Origin: Cryptomeria japonica
Taxonomy: Eukaryota; Streptophyta; Pinopsida; Cupressales; Cupressaceae
Reading direction: 5' to 3'
Length of the DNA stretch: 64,000 nt
NCBI RefSeq assembly: GCF_030272615.1
Contig: NC_081407.1
Span: forward strand, 435,706,230 to 435,770,229
The notes under the pieces were generated by a model. The model ran no database searches. It saw only the letters and a list, made by a program, of their open reading frames with translations, and had not been told where the DNA came from. The translations under genes were made by a program, and so were the position numbers. Of this stretch, positions 59,283-64,000 are shown in pieces. Within the stretch, counting starts at the first letter, position 1, and each line of letters opens with the position of its first letter.

Positions 59283-60922
59283 TGTAACGTCATAAATTGT
59301 ACGCACTTGCTAAAGCAGTACAATTTCACACCTAGTTTAGCACCCACCTTGGCGCAGTTGCATTTTGCATTGCATTTCCCCTTTAGCACTTAATTAATCA
59401 AATTAATTAGGTCTAAAGGTTCTATTTCATCATCTTCCACATCATAAAGTCGGGCCCTTTCATTAAAGCATGCCCCTTTCATTTTATTCCTCCAATACAT
59501 CACTTAATCAAAAACCCTAATTAGGCCCTATTCTGAGCTTGGGGGCTTGATTTCGGGGGTCAAAACATCTCGAAATCACCTGTAACTTCAGGATTCGCTC
59601 TAAAATCATCATATCCGACGGCCCTGAAAATTTGGTGAAAAGTTGTCGGGACCGTGGCGCCCGGAGTGCACACGGTCCCGGACATTTTTCCCGAAATTTT
59701 AGGAGCGCGATCCAATCATAAAATAAAGCTTAACCCCAAGAAATTGGCGGGATATTCAATCTCTAGGTTGGCCAAAAGTTGGAATTAGGACCTAGGGTTT
59801 CATACATAAGAGCTCTCTTTCTTCATTTGAAGGGATCCGAATTTTGTTTTCAAGAACCTCATATGCAGCAAAAGAGCAGATTTTTGAAGACTTCAGCAAC
59901 ACTCAACATTCATCCTCTAAGCATTCATCAAATCCATTCATCCACTTAGGGCTTTGAAGGCATTGAAGAGCAATAAGGGATCACCGACTGAAGATTGGCT
60001 TGTACCCCCCCCTTGGGGTTGGGTATGATTTCATGTTGTTTTCATGTCTTTGCATAAGATTCCTTACATCATTTGTATTCATGCTTTAGATCACTTTGCA
60101 TCTTGATTTGGAGCATTTACATTGTCATTTACAAGCAATTAGTGTTTACTTTCTAGGTTGCTCTAGTTTGCTTACTTGCATTTTAGATCTTGCACACATA
60201 CAAGGTCTGCACACACATTACTTTTACAATACAACTTGGCTATTTGTGGAGGTGGAAATCACCAAAGCGTGGGTTTGACTAAGGAAAAACCCTATATAGC
60301 TGCCCAAAACACCTTTTCAGATATAAGTGCAGATTTTGGGATCCAGACGACGCCATAAGTTGCAGATCTGAAAGAAGTAGACGGAGACCGAACAACACAC
60401 CAAGTTTCAGAGCAGAAGACCAGGACAGGGGCGTGGGGTGCCCTGGTCTTGCCAGGATAGGGGTGCTAGGCACCCTGGTCCTCCTGACAGACAACAATTT
60501 TTGGCATTTCTGGCAGTTTTCCAGGTTGCAAAACAGCAGTTTCGGGGGCAGTTTCAGAGGCAGAATCAGGACAGTGGCGCCCGCGCCCCCGTCCCGAACA
60601 TTTCCACTCAGATTTTGACTCTAGGTACGCATTTGCATTCTTGTCTTATCTTTGTATTTACAGCTTTCCATAGTTTAAGTTCAATTCTGCAATCTTGTTA
60701 TTAGTTCATACTTGCACTTTGGGGTTAGGGATTGAACTTGCATCATTTTATCTTTCAATTACAACAAAGGAATAGAAACCCTAATAGGTAGCCCGTGGCT
60801 CTCTCTTTCACAAAAAGAAGTAGCCAATTGTGTGATACCTCTAGGCTCTTTCGTATTCCGCAATGTGTGTCAAAAGGTAGGATTAGGACATGTTAACCTA
60901 GTCTCGCTTTTTCCCCTACACA
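59283..60922 (+). mobile_element. Solo LTR, 1,640 bp, target duplication GATAG
   Basis: Begins TGTAACGTCATAAATTG and ends CCCCTACACA, with GATAG at 59278-59282 and 60923-60927. No internal domain. Several GC-rich words (TCGGGACCGTGGCGCCC, GGGTGCCCTGGTC, GTGGCGCCCGCGCCCC) stand out and are shared in kind with the solo LTR at 37647-38903, suggesting related families. Orientation is assumed. Confidence 0.85.
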
Positions 60923-60927
60923 GATAG

Positions 60928-62371
60928 TTGTCATCTCAAGTTTCATGGTGTAATGTAGTCTAAAATGATCTGAATACCTATGGAATGAATCAAGGCCTAC
61001 AATAGCATTCTCCATTCCACCCTAAGGTGCCAATCTAGTTGATTCAATCATGTGAGGTTTGGAAGAAAAAAATTCATGTTGGTGCTTTTACATAGCTTTC
61101 AAATAGGACATTATATAAGAATGCATTCATCGTTGGCATGGCCAAACAATCTAGATTTGAAAAAAAAATGACATAGGTCACTATAAAGGAACTTGACATC
61201 CATTTGTAGGTGTAAACAAGACATTCATAGATGCCAAAAAATTATCGAATAAATAAGAAAAAAATGGCAACGATTTTCTCTTAGGTCTCTTAAGTGACTA
61301 ACTCAGTGAAATGTAACCTAAAAATATATAAAGACATATGGAATGGACTAAGGCCTCCAATAACATTCACCTACCCATCTTGATGTGCTAGTGTAGTCAA
61401 TTTAGTCTCACTGTGTATGAAAGAACAAAAAATTTCTCTTGGAACCTTTACATTACTCTCAAATGAAGCATTTTGCAGGAATTCATTCATCAAACTAGCA
61501 TGGTCAAATGGTCTAAAGTTGAAAAAAATATAAAAATGCATTATAGAGGGACTCGACATCAACATGTAGGTGCAAACAAGACATTCATAGGTGCTATAAA
61601 TTGAGAGAATAGGCAAGAAAAAATGGAAATATTTTACTTTTCGGGCTCTTAAGTGACTACCTTAAAGTAATGTAGCCTAGAAGGATTTGAAGACCTATGT
61701 GAACTAAGCCCTCAAATAATTTTCACCTACCCTCTTGATGTGATAGCTTAGTCGATTCAATCCCACAAAGTTTAGAAGAACAAAAATGTCTATTAGCACT
61801 TTACATTATTCTCAAATGATTAATTTGTAAGAATTCATTCATCATTGGGAATGGTCAAATGGTCTTGATTAGAGAAAAATTAAGACAGATCAGTGTAGAG
61901 GGACTCAATATTTGTAGGTAGCGTAAATTGAGAGAATAGGAAAGCAAAAGTTTGGCAACTTTTTCCATCTTATTGCCCTTAAGAGACTGCCTCATTGTAT
62001 CATAGTATAGAATAATGCAAAGACCTTAAAAATTAGTTGAAGCCTCCAATAGAATTCATCTACCGCCCTGATGTGCTAGCATGGTTGGTTCCATCCCACA
62101 AGATGCAAAATAACAAAAAATGTTGTTGGCACTTATGTATTGCTCTCAAATGAGAAATTTATAGAATCCATTCATTGTTGGCATGGTCAAACAATTTGGA
62201 GTTTGAAAAATGAGATAGGGTAGTGTAGATGAAATTAAATTCCATCTATAGGTGCAAAAAAGACATTCATAGGTACCATTATTGAAAGAATAAGAAGCAA
62301 AATGTTTGGTATTTTTTGCTCTCAAGTTTCTTAAATGATTTAGTCAATACCTTGTAGCATGGACATATTAA
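60928..62371. repeat. Tandem repeat array, about four units of 330-365 bp
   Basis: Units begin near 60928, 61292, 61651 and 61981, with a partial one near 62331. Shared landmarks in the same order are AAGTGACT, AATGTAGCCTA, GACCTATGGAATG, GATGTGCTAG, CATTCATC.TTGGCATGG, GTGCAAACAAGACATTCATAGG and AGAGAATAGG. Units are diverged by roughly a fifth to a third by eye. All are in one orientation. The array is cut by the LTR at 62372. Confidence 0.85.
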
Positions 62372-64000
62372 TGTTAGGCCCAATATGGAAAGATAATGTA
62401 CTGAGAGGGGAGGGGTGAATCAGTACCTCAAAACTTTTCTTTAATAATAACCATACTATTATGCATAAATAGAATAGTGCAGTAACATAAAATAAAGTTA
62501 AAACAAATAGATAACAATCATAAATGATTCACTCCATAACACATATATTTTGGTTATGCAGAAAATCTTGGTTAGAGAGAAAAACTGTGGTGGGGATGGC
62601 ACCCAAAACTTCACTACTACAATAATAAAGATGCTCGGTTAGAGCTACATTTAGCTATTTCTGATAGCTTACCCTGTTAGGAGTAACAAGATCTGTTAGA
62701 TCTACCTTGCTAAAGGATTTCACAACATTTATTCTGAATGCTGCACCTGGTTAGAGGCTTTACAATTTATAGACTTGGTTAAAGTCTTTTACCCTATTAA
62801 AGGTTTCTCTTTCAACTTCACAATATTACAATAAAATCATTACAAACATCTGCAACTTTACATCTGAAATGTTATAGCAGATTCTATGTGCTCAGAATAA
62901 GATTACCTTGCTTATAGCATACCTCGGTAACCCATATAGTAACTCTGTAAACCCTTCTGTTTACTCTGTTCTTTGATTGTTCTCTGAAAACCTTCTTAGT
63001 GACCTCTGTGTCTCTATAACAGTCTTCCTTCATACATATATGCACACACCTTGCTCTTAACTCACGCTGTATAAATAGATCTCTTAAAATGGTGATCCAA
63101 TTCATTGCTTCTATCTTACAAACAAGATTCCTCGAATGAATAGCTAAACAAAATATTTCATTGGTTGGATTGACCTCGCAATCATACAAAATCTTCTAGT
63201 GCAATTTCCAATGTAATAATGGTTAGATGTGCCTCGATTTTGTAACACGTTTTCATATACATGTCCAAGTTCAATGTATCTGGTAACACATTTCACTCGG
63301 TGAATATCAACTCGGTGTGTTAACTTTACTGCTCGGTAGTCTCAAAAAGATACTCGGTGTATACTGTGTTCTATAACTACTTTCTTTTGTAACCGACTAG
63401 ACTGTGCATACTGACTTCTCTATTTATACCGACTGCATGATTCGGTAGTGCTAACCGACTAGAATATATAGTATGAATTTGAATATAAAAACTAATGGCA
63501 ACTTGATAAGTAGTAACAATCTCCCCTTTTGACATTAGTTGAGATGTTTGACAAAAACTACTTTCAAAGTCATAACTCAAAAATCTATATACTTTGCAAA
63601 ATGACTACTCTTGACAATATATATAATAGTCAATGAAATAGTATATGCAGATATACTCCCCTTATCATTGTAATGTACATAACTCTGATTTGGTATGCTT
63701 GGTTCTGTGTTGTGCTTGTGTGCTCTGCTTGCTCTGCATACTCTACTCGATATACTCCCTATATACAATACTCAAAACTGTGTTATCAAAACTGTATCAC
63801 TCTCCAAATATAGTATATTACTCCCCTTATGTAGTATTATATGTAGTATTACTCCCCTTTTTTGACAAACATCAAAAACTTAATTTCCATCCCGGGGTGG
63901 TAACTGATCAAAAATAGATTTATACTTGTTTTGGGCGTCGATGAGTGCGACTGAGAGTGCATCCTTTACACTTTCCATTAAAGAATTTTGTGCTTGAGTA
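62372..64000. mobile_element. LTR-type element, start only, running off the window
   Basis: TGTTAGGCCCAATATGG begins a stretch with TACTGAGAGGGGAGGGG, repeated ACTCGGT / ACCGACTAGA phrases and ACAATCTCCCCTTTTGACAT, text typical of LTR regions of plant retroelements. No ORF with a known motif is present in the visible part. Superfamily, orientation and end unknown. Confidence 0.5.

Noticed and set aside
61371-61616. Minus-strand 81-codon ORF
   Set aside because: Lies inside the tandem array and is not preserved in the other units.

Overview
This is plant nuclear DNA, most likely from a conifer or other gymnosperm. The sequence is AT-rich and gene-poor. It is dominated by old, nested retroelements with very long LTRs. 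The only host gene I can support is a six-exon cinnamyl alcohol dehydrogenase (CAD)-like gene that resembles conifer CAD closely. No database search was possible, so the taxon is an inference.

Layout. (1) 955-7326: a 5'-truncated L1-type LINE on the + strand, decayed but with both ORFs traceable, ending in a long (AT)n tract. (2) 8749-29258: LTR retrotransposon A, with TSD ATTGT on both sides, 1.2-kb LTRs, PBS, PPT, a Tat-like gag remnant and no visible pol. Its 5' LTR is split at 8890/19572 by a 10.7-kb DNA transposon (8891-19571) with a TAAA target duplication and GGGT..GTGCAAG inverted termini. That transposon carries a DDD-type transposase gene (+ strand, 2 exons, about 9 stops) and a convergent accessory gene (- strand) of at least seven exons. 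All the accessory introns are phase 0, and one exon-intron unit is tandemly duplicated. (3) 29999-32592: the CAD-like gene, intact except for one stop inside the Rossmann motif. (4) 32593-41449: decayed intergenic DNA with an internally deleted LINE on the - strand, LTR-like debris, a solo LTR (37647-38903, TSD ATCCT) and a second, decayed copy of the accessory-gene domain (39331-39546). (5) 41455-59055: LTR retrotransposon B, a Ty3/gypsy element with 3.05-kb LTRs. It has gag, protease, an extra RNase H upstream of RT, RT, a degenerate RNase H and integrase, all broken. Its gag is interrupted by about 4.9 kb carrying an antisense multi-domain pseudogene. (6) 59283-60922: a solo LTR (TSD GATAG). 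(7) 60928-62371: about four units of a 330-365 bp tandem repeat. (8) 62372-64000: the start of another LTR element that runs off the window.

The best candidate for something undescribed is the two-gene DNA transposon. The transposase keeps three aspartates in motifs DFAENY, SDN and HDG, and the 4-bp target duplication is compatible with a Sola-like superfamily (tentative). Its partner is an unrecognised, intron-rich protein with a poly-proline tract and a conserved WW(M/I)VF..PP domain, and that domain recurs elsewhere in the same window.
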